DNA of 21,747 nucleotides from Alcanivorax sp. UBA4485 (GTDB taxonomy: Bacteria > Pseudomonadota > Gammaproteobacteria > Pseudomonadales > Alcanivoracaceae). A model generated the notes under the pieces. The model searched no databases. It saw only the letters and a program-made list of their open reading frames with translations, and was not told where the DNA came from. This document shows positions 1 through 9,899 of the stretch, piece by piece. The position numbers and the translations under genes were made by a program. Position 1 is the stretch's first letter. Each line of letters starts with the position of its first letter. The stretch is taken from the NCBI GenBank assembly GCA_002389055.1, contig DGNT01000104.1:1-21747 (forward strand), in the 5' to 3' direction.

Positions 1-256
1 TGCCGAACCAGTATTCCGCCGAGGGCGGCTTAAGCCGGTCGATGGGGTTGATGGCGTTGTAGCCCTGGGGCGCGATCAGGTCGGCGAAAATGCCGGTGAA
101 CAGCAGTAACAGGCAGATCAGCGCGCCCACCGCGCCCAATGGCCGTTCCCGGCACAGGCGCGCCAAGAACGCCACGGGCTTGGGCAGTGTCTTGCGGCGT
201 TTCGCGGGCCGCGCCGGGGTGGCCGTGACAGCGGCCGGTTCAACGGATGCATTCAT
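1..256 (-). CDS. ABC peptide/nickel-type transporter permease, DppC/OppC family (N-terminal part, cut by left edge)
   Basis: This is the inner-membrane permease partner of the gene just upstream on the same strand, part of an importer for peptides or similar small solutes. Only about 85 residues are in the window. They read as a basic, Ala/Pro-rich cytoplasmic tail, then one hydrophobic segment (residues about 40-58, GALICLLLLFTGIFADLIAP), then a periplasmic stretch ending in PPSAEYWFG. The hydrophobic helix followed by an IAPxxY-like stretch and a hydrophobic-FGT motif is typical of OppC/DppC N-termini. The ATG at 254-256 is preferred over an out-of-frame ATG at 250-252 because only the former stays open and gives this protein. 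It starts 17 nt after the dppB-like stop, so the two genes are almost certainly co-transcribed. The rest, including the EAA loop, lies left of the window. Confidence 0.85.
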   Translation of the reverse strand, partial: MNASVEPAAVTATPARPAKRRKTLPKPVAFLARLCRERPLGAVGALICLLLLFTGIFADLIAPQGYNAINPIDRLKPPSAEYWFG

Positions 257-273
257 ACTTCGAGGTTCCTGTT

Positions 274-1233
274 TCACCGGTCGAACCGCACTTTCGGGTC
301 AAGGTACCCGTAGCACAGATCCACAATCAGATTGACGAGCATTACCACCACGCCGGTGACCAGGAAGACGCCGGTGATAATCGGGTAATCGCGGGTGCTG
401 ACCGCCTCCAGCAACAGCTGGCCGAGGCCGGGCAGGCGGAATATCTGTTCGATGATCACGGTGCCACCGAACAGGATCGGCACCAGGATGCCGACCAGGG
501 TGATCACCGGGATCATGGCGTTCTTGACCGCGTGCACCAGTACCACGCTGCGCTCGCGCAGACCCTTGGCCCAGGCGGTGCGGATGTAATCCTGGCGCAG
601 CACTTCCAGCATCATGGTGCGGGTCATGCGCATGATCACCGCCGACAGGGAGGTGCCGAGAATCAGGCTGGGCACCAGGAAGGTTTTCAGGTTTTCGATC
701 GGGTCCTCGAAGAACGGCGTCATTTCGGTGGGCGGCGACCAGCCCCACCACAGGGCCGGCAGGATCACCACCAGGGTGCCCAGCCAGAAATTGGGAATCG
801 CCAGTGCCAGGATCGAGAAACTGCGCCCCAGGTTGTCGCCCAGGGTCTCCTGTCGTATCGCCGAGAAGATGCCCACCGGCAGGGCGATGATCAGGGCGAT
901 CAGCAGTGCCAGGACGCCCAGCTCCAGGGTGACGCCCAGGCGTGCGCCGATCTCCTCGGTGACCGGCGTATTGCGCCACAGGGACTCGCCCAGGTCGCCG
1001 CGCACGGCATTGCCGGCCCAGTGCAGGTATTGCATATAGAGGGGCTTATCCATGCCCAGGGCTTTTTCCAGCTGGGCGCGGTCTTCGGGGGCGTTGGAGG
1101 AGTAGGCGTTCTCGCTGAGCATCAAGTCGAGTACGTCGCCGGGTACCAGGCGCACCACTCCGAACACGATGATGCTGGCGATCACAAGAGTGGGAATCAG
1201 CGCCAGCAGGCGACGCAAGACATAAGCACCCAT
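274..1233 (-). CDS. ABC peptide/nickel-type transporter permease, DppB/OppB family
   Basis: Integral inner-membrane subunit of a peptide/nickel/opine-class ABC importer (BPD_transp_1 fold), 319 residues, the usual length. The N-terminus (YVLRRLLALIPTLVIAS, then VPGD around residue 32) is the classic DppB/OppB start. Several hydrophobic helices follow. The cytoplasmic EAA loop that contacts the ATPase is seen near residues 205-245: DYIRTAWAKGL, then the helix ending in NAMIPVI. The C-terminus DLCYGYLDPKVRF is also family-typical. The partner permease follows after 17 nt. The substrate-binding protein gene that often precedes such pairs is not upstream here; it and the ATPases may lie to the left beyond the window or elsewhere. 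The substrate cannot be told from permeases alone, so I give no dpp, opp or other symbol. Family assignment is firm. Confidence 0.93.
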   Translation of the reverse strand: MGAYVLRRLLALIPTLVIASIIVFGVVRLVPGDVLDLMLSENAYSSNAPEDRAQLEKALGMDKPLYMQYLHWAGNAVRGDLGESLWRNTPVTEEIGARLGVTLELGVLALLIALIIALPVGIFSAIRQETLGDNLGRSFSILALAIPNFWLGTLVVILPALWWGWSPPTEMTPFFEDPIENLKTFLVPSLILGTSLSAVIMRMTRTMMLEVLRQDYIRTAWAKGLRERSVVLVHAVKNAMIPVITLVGILVPILFGGTVIIEQIFRLPGLGQLLLEAVSTRDYPIITGVFLVTGVVVMLVNLIVDLCYGYLDPKVRFDR

Positions 1234-1328
1234 AGGTACATCCGTTATTGTTGTTGGTATCAGGCGCTCTATCGAAGAATGCCATTAAAAATTTATCACT
1301 GGTTCAAATAATGAACTTCAATTTCACT

Positions 1329-1355
1329 TTAGTACGCGGTTTTTGTGACTGTCAA
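1329..1355 (-). promoter_or_regulatory. Candidate sigma70-type promoter for the ABC permease operon
   Basis: On the minus strand a perfect TTGACA (1355-1350) is followed after 15 bp by TACTAA (1334-1329), which matches TATAAT at three positions. The spacer is shorter than the usual 16-18 bp. A second, weaker pairing lies closer to the gene. The site is about 100 bp upstream of the permease ATG, in an AT-richer tract. It is only a candidate. Confidence 0.3.
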
Positions 1356-1564
1356 GTCATTCAGGTTCCCGGTTTTTAGGGCTACAAAGTTGATGTAAAC
1401 AACGTCATTTATGCTGTTTTCGGTTAATAATTAATCGAAACTGCAGGATTGAGGGAGAGGGAAAGAAAAAACAGGGCGGGTGGGGCGGATTTTGCTGCTT
1501 GTGGAACGGGTTTCCACTCCTGACAAAATAAGGGGTTTATTTAATTGATTAACATTATAAAGCG

Positions 1565-1593
1565 CGCCGGGAAAGCGCTCGGCCGTCCCGGCG
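1565..1593 (-). terminator. Possible intrinsic terminator of the AP2-like gene
   Basis: An 8-bp stem, CGCCGGGA (1565-1572) with TCCCGGCG (1586-1593), has a 13-nt loop that itself contains the palindrome AGCGCT. It lies about 10 nt past the stop of the minus-strand AP2-like gene. Read on the minus strand it is followed by a short T-rich tract (CGCTTTATAATG). The weak T-run keeps confidence modest. Confidence 0.4.
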
Positions 1594-1601
1594 AGATCAG
1601 G

Positions 1602-2162
1602 TCACGGCTCCAGGCCGTGGCGGTGCAGGAGGGCCTTGTTGTCCTGCGCCCACTGCTGGTAACGGCGGTGCAGCTCATCGTCGTCCGGCACCGGCGCGCC
1701 GACCCACTTACAGCGCTGCAGCACGGCGCGCTTGAAGGCGCCGTAACCCCCATAGCGGCGCATGGAGAACCATTTCTTGCGCCCCCGGTTGGCGGTGACT
1801 GAAAAGTTGCCCCCGAGAGGGTTTTCCCGAAAGGTGGCGGTCACGCCGACCAGGCCGAACGGGTTGCCGCCGTCACCGATGCGGCCACTGTCGTCGCCGG
1901 CGTAGAGCACCAGCGGGCGGCGATCGCCCATGGCGACGCTCACGCGTGGGTCGGTGATCGCCTGGTCCCGCCAGGCGCGGGCCGCCGTCAGCGCTTCGGC
2001 CTTGCCGCCCAGGCGGCCGTCCCGGAACGATCGCCGCCGTTGCCGGCGTCGACCCTGGGCATCCACATAGGGCACCGCGCACCACCAGAATTTTCCGGCG
2101 TGATTGCGATAGATATAAAGAAAAGCGTGCACATTGGGTTTGCGTTTTATAGCTTGTTCCAT
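1602..2162 (-). CDS. Protein with two AP2-like DNA-binding repeats (hypothetical)
   Basis: A 186-residue basic protein. Two segments look like bacterial AP2/integrase-N-terminal-type three-strand-plus-helix modules. Repeat A (residues about 14-70) has YIYRNHAGKFWWCAVPYVD, a run of arginines (RRRQRRRSF), then an alanine-rich helix with AARAWRD. Repeat B (about 103-155) starts NPFGLVGVTATF and continues RGRKKWFSMRRYGGYGAFKRA. The second block closely follows the GVT...F...RKKxFSxxxYGxxxAxxxA pattern of bacterial AP2-domain proteins. No integrase or nuclease domain follows, so it may be a stand-alone DNA-binding protein. The ATG at 2160-2162 is preceded by an AGGAAGG-like ribosome site. It is monocistronic and flanked by AT-richer DNA, which suggests lateral acquisition. 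The AP2 call rests on motif recognition, not a profile search; function unknown. Confidence 0.7.
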   Translation of the reverse strand: MEQAIKRKPNVHAFLYIYRNHAGKFWWCAVPYVDAQGRRRQRRRSFRDGRLGGKAEALTAARAWRDQAITDPRVSVAMGDRRPLVLYAGDDSGRIGDGGNPFGLVGVTATFRENPLGGNFSVTANRGRKKWFSMRRYGGYGAFKRAVLQRCKWVGAPVPDDDELHRRYQQWAQDNKALLHRHGLEP

Positions 2163-2333
2163 AATGCGGTTTCCTTCCTGTTTCTTTGTTTTTATTGCGT
2201 TCCTGCAAACGGGAAAACCGTTCTATTATTACAATATGCGAGTAGCGTTGAGAAATTTGCCGGGCATAAAATGCGGAAGACGCATGATCGTTTGCGCCTG
2301 AACAAAAAGGGGACAAGAAACGGAGATAAAAAA

Positions 2334-2364
2334 GGGGGCGCGAAGCGCCCCCTTTTTTCTTTTG
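2334..2364 (-). terminator. Intrinsic terminator of acnA
   Basis: A perfect 8-bp GC stem, GGGGGCGC (2334-2341) with GCGCCCCC (2345-2352), has a GAA loop on the plus strand. It is flanked by six A residues on the left and six T residues on the right. Read on the minus strand it lies 26 nt past the acnA stop and is followed by TTTTTT. The symmetry makes it potentially bidirectional, but no plus-strand gene runs into it. Confidence 0.88.
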
Positions 2365-2377
2365 CGGGGTCAGGTTC

Positions 2378-5128
<2,751 letters not shown>

Positions 5129-5321
5129 TGCGCACCTCCTTAGTTGGCGATGTGTCTGTACTTGGGTGATTTGATACTACGCCCTTATTGCGAGCACATG
5201 AACCAGGCCTTAAGGCTAACCCTCGCTATCGCCGCCATGGACCGCGGCGATACCGGGTTTGCGCGCCAAGGTTTTACAGCTTTTCGCAAAGCGGGCCGCC
5301 GAGGGGCTGTACAGTTCACGC

Positions 5322-6020
5322 ATGTTTGACTGGATATCGCAAAATAAGGACGTTCTGAACGTATTGATCGGCTTCGCCACCCTGATGGTGTGGGTGGTCT
5401 ATGCGCAGCTGCTCTACAACGGCTACAAGCGCCAGCGGCGCCCGCGCATTGTGATTAACCGGGGCCGTTACAAAGGCGTCGACGCGCTCTGCTTGATCAG
5501 TAACATGAGCGCCGAGTCGATCTTCGTTCAGCACATCGTTGCACGCCTGGAGACCGACAAAGGGGACTACTTCCAGGACGTCACCGAGCTGGAGCAGAAC
5601 TACCAGGAAGGCGACGAGGAGCGCGAGCGGCAAAGTACCAGCGACACGCCCTCGCTCAGCGACAGCACCCGTCAGGGCCCGCTGGGCCCCGGCGAATTCG
5701 TGCATATCGGTGCGTTCAACAGCGTCATCGAGCGCATCGCCCGCTGCGAAAACCTGCGTCTGGACCAGCACCGCGATGACCGGGCCGAAAGCGAGCAAGG
5801 CGTAGTGCGTTTGCAGTCGCTGACCATTCAGCTGGTGGCCATCTATGGCTCCGACGATTACCCCATCGGCGTGGAGCGGCGCTTTTTGATCCGCGATCTG
5901 GAAGAAGGCCGGTTGCTGGTGCCCGCCACCTGGGACAGCAAGCGTCTGACCAGCCGCCGGCACCGCAAGCAGGTGCGCCAATTGATCGAGCAACTGGCCC
6001 GCGACGAAGCCCGCGACTGA
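5322..6020 (+). CDS. Membrane-anchored hypothetical protein
   Basis: I do not recognise the family. The 232-residue protein (from the ATG at 5322) has a short N-terminus, one hydrophobic segment at residues about 11-33 (VLNVLIGFATLMVWVVYAQLLY), then KRQRRPR. Most of it is therefore probably cytoplasmic (positive-inside rule). The soluble part has a predicted beta-rich start (PRIVINRG, CLISNMSAESIFVQHI), a charged low-complexity middle near 90-120 (EEREREQS-like, SDTPSLSDS), and a basic, helical C-terminus (SRRHRKQVRQLIEQLARDEARD). The frame stays open upstream to a TTG at 5259, but the ATG at 5322 places the membrane segment normally near the N-terminus. No good Shine-Dalgarno is seen for either. 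It is divergent from acnA and 76 nt before the ydbS-like gene. No function assigned. Confidence 0.75.
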   Translation: MFDWISQNKDVLNVLIGFATLMVWVVYAQLLYNGYKRQRRPRIVINRGRYKGVDALCLISNMSAESIFVQHIVARLETDKGDYFQDVTELEQNYQEGDEERERQSTSDTPSLSDSTRQGPLGPGEFVHIGAFNSVIERIARCENLRLDQHRDDRAESEQGVVRLQSLTIQLVAIYGSDDYPIGVERRFLIRDLEEGRLLVPATWDSKRLTSRRHRKQVRQLIEQLARDEARD

Positions 6021-6051
6021 CGCCGGGTATTCTTCGCCCCGGCGCGAATAC
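6021..6051. other. Hairpin directly after the stop codon of the membrane-anchored hypothetical gene
   Basis: CGCCGGG (6021-6027) pairs with CCCGGCG (6038-6044) across a 10-nt loop. A competing stem uses GTATTC (6027-6032) with GAATAC (6046-6051). There is no T-run, so this is not a classical terminator. The two stems are mutually exclusive, which could be chance in such short sequence. Confidence 0.35.
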
Positions 6052-6096
6052 GGTATCCTCCCCGCTGATCCATTGTTGGTCACTAGGGGGAACCGC

Positions 6097-6576
6097 ATGT
6101 CACTTGAATCCGTGAGCCCGGCCACCGTACCGGTGTGGCGTCTGCGCGCCCTGGGCACCGCCGTGGTGCTGGCGGGCGCGCCGGTGGGCGCCGCCCTGAC
6201 GCTGTTGCCGGTGACGCCGGGCCTGTTGCTGGCGCTGGCGTGCCTGGGCTGGGCCCTGCTGGTGTTCGGCCTGGCCTGGTGGCTGCCCGGCGCCTGGTTC
6301 CGGCACCTGGGCTACCGGCTCGATTCGCAGGGTCTGGTGATCCGCCAGGGCCTTTTCTGGCGTCACCGTATCGCTATCCCGCGGGTGCGCATTCAGCATT
6401 CCGACGTTAGCCAGGGCCCGCTGCAGCGCCGCTTCGGCGTCGGCACCCTGAAGCTGTACACCGCCGGCAGCCGCTTCACCTGCAACGAACTGCCGGGCCT
6501 CGACCACGACACCGCGCTGGCATTGCGCGATACCCTGCTGCGCCAGGAAGACGGAGGCGACGGCGATGCGGTATGA
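6097..6576 (+). CDS. Bacterial PH-domain membrane protein, YdbS-like (DUF304)
   Basis: A 159-residue inner-membrane protein of the YdbS type. Two hydrophobic helices (residues about 17-40 and 41-63) form a hairpin, followed by a cytosolic bPH2/DUF304 domain. The signature runs YRLDSQGLVIRQGLFWRHR (73-91), then IPRVRIQHSDVSQGPLQRRF (94-113), then GVGTLKLYTAGS. This is the standard order for the small partner of the ydbS-ydbT pair. The ATG at 6097 has an AGGGGG ribosome site 6 nt upstream. The stop overlaps the next gene by 11 nt, so translation is likely coupled. In Bacillus the homologous pair is linked to antimicrobial-peptide resistance; the molecular role in proteobacteria is unknown. Confidence 0.88.
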   Translation: MSLESVSPATVPVWRLRALGTAVVLAGAPVGAALTLLPVTPGLLLALACLGWALLVFGLAWWLPGAWFRHLGYRLDSQGLVIRQGLFWRHRIAIPRVRIQHSDVSQGPLQRRFGVGTLKLYTAGSRFTCNELPGLDHDTALALRDTLLRQEDGGDGDAV

Positions 6577-8053
6577 GGGTGGCCAGCCGCTTCCGGAAAA
6601 ACGCCTGCACCCGCTCAGCTGGGTGTTCCAGTTGGTGGGCAGCCTGGGCGCGGTGATCCCGATCGGCGTGGCGGTCGCCCTTGGTGCCGAGCGCGGCGGG
6701 TTGTTCTGGGTGGCCCTGCCGCTGCTGTTGCTGGGGCCGCTGGGCGCGCTCTGGCACCAGTGGGTGTACCGCTATGATTTCGCCGACGACGGCCTGGTGA
6801 TCCGCGACGGCCTGATTTTCCGCAATCTGCGCCAGATCGACTATCGCCGCATCGAGAACATCGACACCCAGCGCAACCTTCTGCACCGCCTGCTGGGCGT
6901 CGCCGACGTCAAGGTGGAGACCTCCAGCGGTGGCGGCGCGGAAGCGACCATCCGGGTGTTGTCCCTGGACGACGCCCGCACCCTCAGCGATACCGTGTTC
7001 GCCCGTCGCGACGCCCTGAAAGGGGGAACGCCGGCGGACGATCACGACGCCGGCGAGCCGGCCGAGGGCACTACCTTGCTGACCCTGCCGCCGGGCGAAC
7101 TGGTGATGCTGGGGCTGATCGACAACCGCAATCTGCTCTGGGTCGGCGCGGTACTGGGCGCCGTCATGCAGGTGGTTAGCGTGGAGACCTTGCAGCGTCT
7201 GCTGGGCCCATTACTGCGCGACGCCGGCGTCGCCTGGCTCGACCAGCTGGGGCTGGTGGTGGCGGTGTTGCTCGCGCTGGTCACCCTGGTGGCGGTGCTG
7301 GCGGTGGGCAAGATATTGTCCGTGGTCGCCGCGCTGGTGAAGTATTACGGCTACCGTCTGGACGAGCAGGGCAGCGACCTTCGTGTGCGCCACGGCCTGT
7401 TCACCCGGGTGTCGGTGACCCTGCGGGTGCCGCGCATTCAGGTGGTGCACCAGCTGGCCACGCCGTTGCACCGGTTGTTCCGGCGCGTTGCCTTGCAGGC
7501 CGATCAGGCCGGTGGCGGCGGCGACCCGGAGGCCGGGCAGGGCGGCGCCCGGCCGTTGGCGCCGATCTGCACCCCGGCCCAGGCCGAGGCCCTGATGGCC
7601 CGCGCCTTGCCCGGCATGACCGAGCATGTGCCAGAGTGGCAGTCGCTCTCCAGCCGCACCCGCCACCGCCTGGCACGGCTGTGGCTGTGGTGCTGGACCG
7701 CGCTGACGCTGCCGCCGGGGCTGTGGTGGTTGGGCGTGCACGGTCTCTGGCTGCCGCTGGCCGGGGTGCCGCTGGCGCTGATTCACGGCCATTTGTACGC
7801 CAGGTACACGCGCTGGGCGCTGACCCCGGACCTGTTGCTGTTTCACCGGGGCTGGCTGTGGCGCCGGCTGGCGGTGGTGCCGCGCAACCGGATTCAGGCG
7901 ATCCGCCTGACCCGCAGCCCGTTCGACCGGCGTTACCGCATGAGCGAACTGGAAGTGGACACCGCCGGCGGTGGCCTTGGCAAGCGGCGGGTGCGGCTGC
8001 CCTATCTGGACCGCCGTGTGGCGGCCCGCCTGGGCTCGGCGCTGTACCACTGA
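6566..8053 (+). CDS. Multi-PH-domain membrane protein, YdbT-like (DUF304)
   Basis: Large partner of the YdbS-like protein, 495 residues. The architecture is TM hairpin plus bPH2 domain, three times: helices at about 17-64 with domain 1 (DDGLVIRDGLIFRNLRQIDY, 74-93, then RRIENIDTQRNLLHRLLG); helices at about 178-260 with domain 2 (DLRVRHGLF, RVPRIQVVHQLATPLHRLF, 271-306); helices at about 370-410 with domain 3 (PDLLLFHRGWLWRRLAVVPR, 421-440, then NRIQAIRLTRSPFDRRY). Each repeat keeps the dGLxxRxGL and Ixxxr-I-q layout. The ATG at 6566 has GGAGG 8 nt upstream and overlaps the end of the preceding gene. The pair probably forms a membrane complex; its ligand is unknown. Confidence 0.9.
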   Translation: MRYEGGQPLPEKRLHPLSWVFQLVGSLGAVIPIGVAVALGAERGGLFWVALPLLLLGPLGALWHQWVYRYDFADDGLVIRDGLIFRNLRQIDYRRIENIDTQRNLLHRLLGVADVKVETSSGGGAEATIRVLSLDDARTLSDTVFARRDALKGGTPADDHDAGEPAEGTTLLTLPPGELVMLGLIDNRNLLWVGAVLGAVMQVVSVETLQRLLGPLLRDAGVAWLDQLGLVVAVLLALVTLVAVLAVGKILSVVAALVKYYGYRLDEQGSDLRVRHGLFTRVSVTLRVPRIQVVHQLATPLHRLFRRVALQADQAGGGGDPEAGQGGARPLAPICTPAQAEALMARALPGMTEHVPEWQSLSSRTRHRLARLWLWCWTALTLPPGLWWLGVHGLWLPLAGVPLALIHGHLYARYTRWALTPDLLLFHRGWLWRRLAVVPRNRIQAIRLTRSPFDRRYRMSELEVDTAGGGLGKRRVRLPYLDRRVAARLGSALYH

Positions 8054-8073
8054 ATTCGCTTGCAAGATGGCTG

Positions 8074-8097
8074 CCGCCGGTTTCGAATGGCGGTTTT
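8074..8097 (+). terminator. Weak hairpin with T-run between ydbT-like and terC-like genes
   Basis: CCGCC (8074-8078) pairs with GGCGG (8089-8093) over a 10-nt loop and is followed by TTTT. The stem is only 5 bp, so this may be an attenuating site or chance. It lies in the 62-nt gap before the TerC-family gene. Confidence 0.25.
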
Positions 8098-8115
8098 ACC
8101 TGACCGGGATTCACC

Positions 8116-8847
8116 ATGCTCGAATGGATCACCATGCCGGAGGCCTGGATCGCTCTGGCCACCCTGACCGCCCTGGAAATCGTGCTGGGCATCGACAACA
8201 TTATCTTCCTGTCCATCCTGGTGGACCGGCTGCCGGAAAAGCAGCGTCCCAAGGCGCGCCTGATCGGCCTGTCGCTGGCGATGGTAATGCGCCTCGGCCT
8301 GCTGGCGTCGCTGGCCTGGCTGACCAAGCTCACCGCCGATCTGTTCATGGTGCTGGGGCAGGGCATCTCCGGCCGCGACCTGGTGCTGATACTGGGCGGC
8401 CTGTTCCTGCTGGCGAAATCGGTGCTGGAGATTCACCATTCCATCGAGGACGCGGAAGAGGACCACGAGCTGGCCAAACCCAAGGTGGGCGGCTCCTTCA
8501 TGGGGATTCTGATTCAGATCGCGATCTTGGATATGGTGTTCTCGCTGGACTCGGTGATCACCGCCGTGGGCATGGCCGATCACATCGAGGTGATGGTGAT
8601 CGCGGTGGTGATCGCGGTGGGCTTCATGATGGTGTTCGCCAACGCCATCGGCCGCTTTATCACCGAGCACCCGACGCTGAAAATGCTGGCGCTGTCGTTC
8701 CTGGTGCTGGTGGGCACGGCGCTGATCGCCGACGGCCTGGAGTTCCACATTCCCAAGGGTTACATCTACTTCGCCATGGCGTTCAGTTTCGGCGTGGAAA
8801 TGCTCAACCTGCGCCTGCGCGCCAAGAAGAAGAAAGCCGCCGGCTAA
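8116..8847 (+). CDS. TerC-family integral membrane protein
   Basis: A 243-residue polytopic inner-membrane protein of the TerC family, usual length for the stand-alone form (no CBS or CorC domain is attached). Two internal half-repeats carry the acidic membrane motifs of the family: EIVLGIDNIIFLSI (residues about 21-34) and ILDMVFSLDSVITAVGMADH (about 141-160). These acidic residues in helices are thought to bind a divalent metal, and several TerC proteins are implicated in Mn2+ export or metal supply to secreted enzymes. Tellurite resistance should not be inferred without other ter genes, none of which is here. The basic tail KKKKAAG ends the protein. The ATG at 8116 has only a weak GGGA upstream. 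A REPIN-like element begins 4 nt after the stop. Confidence 0.92.
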   Translation: MLEWITMPEAWIALATLTALEIVLGIDNIIFLSILVDRLPEKQRPKARLIGLSLAMVMRLGLLASLAWLTKLTADLFMVLGQGISGRDLVLILGGLFLLAKSVLEIHHSIEDAEEDHELAKPKVGGSFMGILIQIAILDMVFSLDSVITAVGMADHIEVMVIAVVIAVGFMMVFANAIGRFITEHPTLKMLALSFLVLVGTALIADGLEFHIPKGYIYFAMAFSFGVEMLNLRLRAKKKKAAG

Positions 8848-8850
8848 CCG

Positions 8851-8990
8851 GTGGGAGCGGGCCTCGCCCGCGAAAGGGAGCGAAGCTCCCGGCAGGATGC
8901 CAGAGAGCTTTCTAACAGCGGCATCAAAAGCGTCTCTGGCATCCTGCCGGCCGGCTTCGCCGGCCTTTCGCTTGCAGGCAAGCTCCCACA
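8851..8990. repeat. REPIN-like nested palindrome, copy 1
   Basis: The outer arms start GTGGGAGCGGGC and end AGCTCCCACA. Left arm hairpin: GCGGGC/GCCCGC (8857-8862, 8866-8871). Second hairpin: GGGAGC/GCTCCC (8876-8881, 8885-8890), GAA loop. The inner long-range stem GGCAGGATGCCAGAGA pairs perfectly over 16 bp with TCTCTGGCATCCTGCC, around a centre of roughly 28 nt. Third hairpin: GGCCGGC/GCCGGCC (8949-8955, 8959-8965), TTC loop. The right arm has CTTGC/GCAAG instead of the left arm's CGGGC/GCCCG, so pairing is kept with changed sequence. It fills the space between the convergent terC-like and desaturase-like genes and may act as a bidirectional 3'-end structure. Confidence 0.9.
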
Positions 8991-9001
8991 ATCGGGCTTC
9001 G

Positions 9002-9871
9002 TCAGAGACCTTTTTGGTCGTCCTCGCGCCGCCATTCCGGCGGTGCCCAGAAGTGCTTCAGGCGCTGTTTCAGCGGCCCCGGCCGGGCCGCATCCCGAAA
9101 CATGTCCATGGCCTCGTGCAGGGTCAGGGTGATCGGGTTGTGGCTGTTCACCGGCCGGGTGATGCCGTACTCCACCGGCACGTCCTCTTTCTCTTCCACG
9201 AAGGTGCCGAACAGGCGGTCGTAGAGAATCAGAATGCCGCCGTAGTTGCGGTCGATGTACTCCGCGTTGCGGCCGTGGTGGGCGCGGTGGTGGCTGGGCG
9301 TGTTGAACACGAACTCGATCGCCGGGTGCAGCTTGCCGACCCACTGGGTGTGGATGAAGTACTGGTACGCCAGGTTCACCGTGAGCATGAAGAACACCCA
9401 GATCGGCTCGAAGCCGAGGAACGCCAAGGGCACGTAGAACAGCCAGTTGCCGACGAGGCTGTAGATGGCGCTTTGCCGCATGGCGGTGGAGAAGTTCATC
9501 AGGGTGCTGGAGTGGTGCGCCACATGGGCGCTCCAGAACCAGCGGATACGGTGGCTGGCGCGGTGGAACCAGTAGTAGCAGAACTCCAGGGACACGAACA
9601 GCAGCAGCCCGGTGAGCGGCGTCATGGCGATGTCGAACAGGCGGTGCTGGTAGGCCCAGGAGAAAATCAGCGCCACCAGGGTTACCGTTACCAGGGTATC
9701 GAACACCATGTACAACGAACCCAGCCCCATGCTGGCCATGGAGTCCTTGAGCGTGAGGCGGCCCTGGCCGCGGAAGCGCCAGGCCTCGGCGATCAGCACG
9801 GCGACGAATATCGGCACCATGGCCGGCAGCACCAGGGTGCGCCAATCCAACTGCTGAAGAAGATCGTTCAT
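9002..9871 (-). CDS. Sterol desaturase / fatty acid hydroxylase superfamily membrane protein
   Basis: A 289-residue membrane-bound di-iron oxygenase. The eight-histidine pattern is present: HRASH (103-107), HVAHH (116-120), and HHRAHH (194-199), with a further H174 in the helix before. Hydrophobic segments lie at about 13-30, 50-72, 84-100, 136-172. Family members hydroxylate or desaturate lipids, sterols, carotenoids or alkylglycerols; the substrate cannot be read from the sequence. The ATG at 9869-9871 has AGAGG about 8 nt upstream. The gene is divergent from the AraC-type regulator, with a REPIN-like element between them, and convergent with terC, with another copy at its 3' end. A link to membrane-lipid adaptation is plausible inference only. 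Confidence 0.9.
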   Translation of the reverse strand: MNDLLQQLDWRTLVLPAMVPIFVAVLIAEAWRFRGQGRLTLKDSMASMGLGSLYMVFDTLVTVTLVALIFSWAYQHRLFDIAMTPLTGLLLFVSLEFCYYWFHRASHRIRWFWSAHVAHHSSTLMNFSTAMRQSAIYSLVGNWLFYVPLAFLGFEPIWVFFMLTVNLAYQYFIHTQWVGKLHPAIEFVFNTPSHHRAHHGRNAEYIDRNYGGILILYDRLFGTFVEEKEDVPVEYGITRPVNSHNPITLTLHEAMDMFRDAARPGPLKQRLKHFWAPPEWRREDDQKGL

Positions 9872-9899
9872 GGTCCAAACCTCTGATTATTATACGGTT

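Larger units (their letters stand above)
1234..1601. other. AT-richer intergenic region between the ABC operon and the AP2-like gene
   Basis: There is no credible gene in this stretch: the open frames crossing it are short or are shadows of the flanking genes. It is visibly richer in A and T than the rest of the window, notably around 1290-1450 and 1520-1560. It holds the leader and candidate promoter of the ABC operon and, at its right end, a hairpin just past the stop of the AP2-like gene. Confidence 0.6.

Noticed and set aside
8116..8847. Tellurite resistance operon suggested by the TerC family
   Set aside because: No terA, terB, terD, terE or terZ genes are present; lone TerC proteins are widespread and not evidence of tellurite resistance.
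7211..8991. Long minus-strand open frames opposite the ydbT-like and terC-like genes
   Set aside because: Gln/His/Arg-rich antisense translations; the plus-strand proteins have clear family motifs and ribosome sites.
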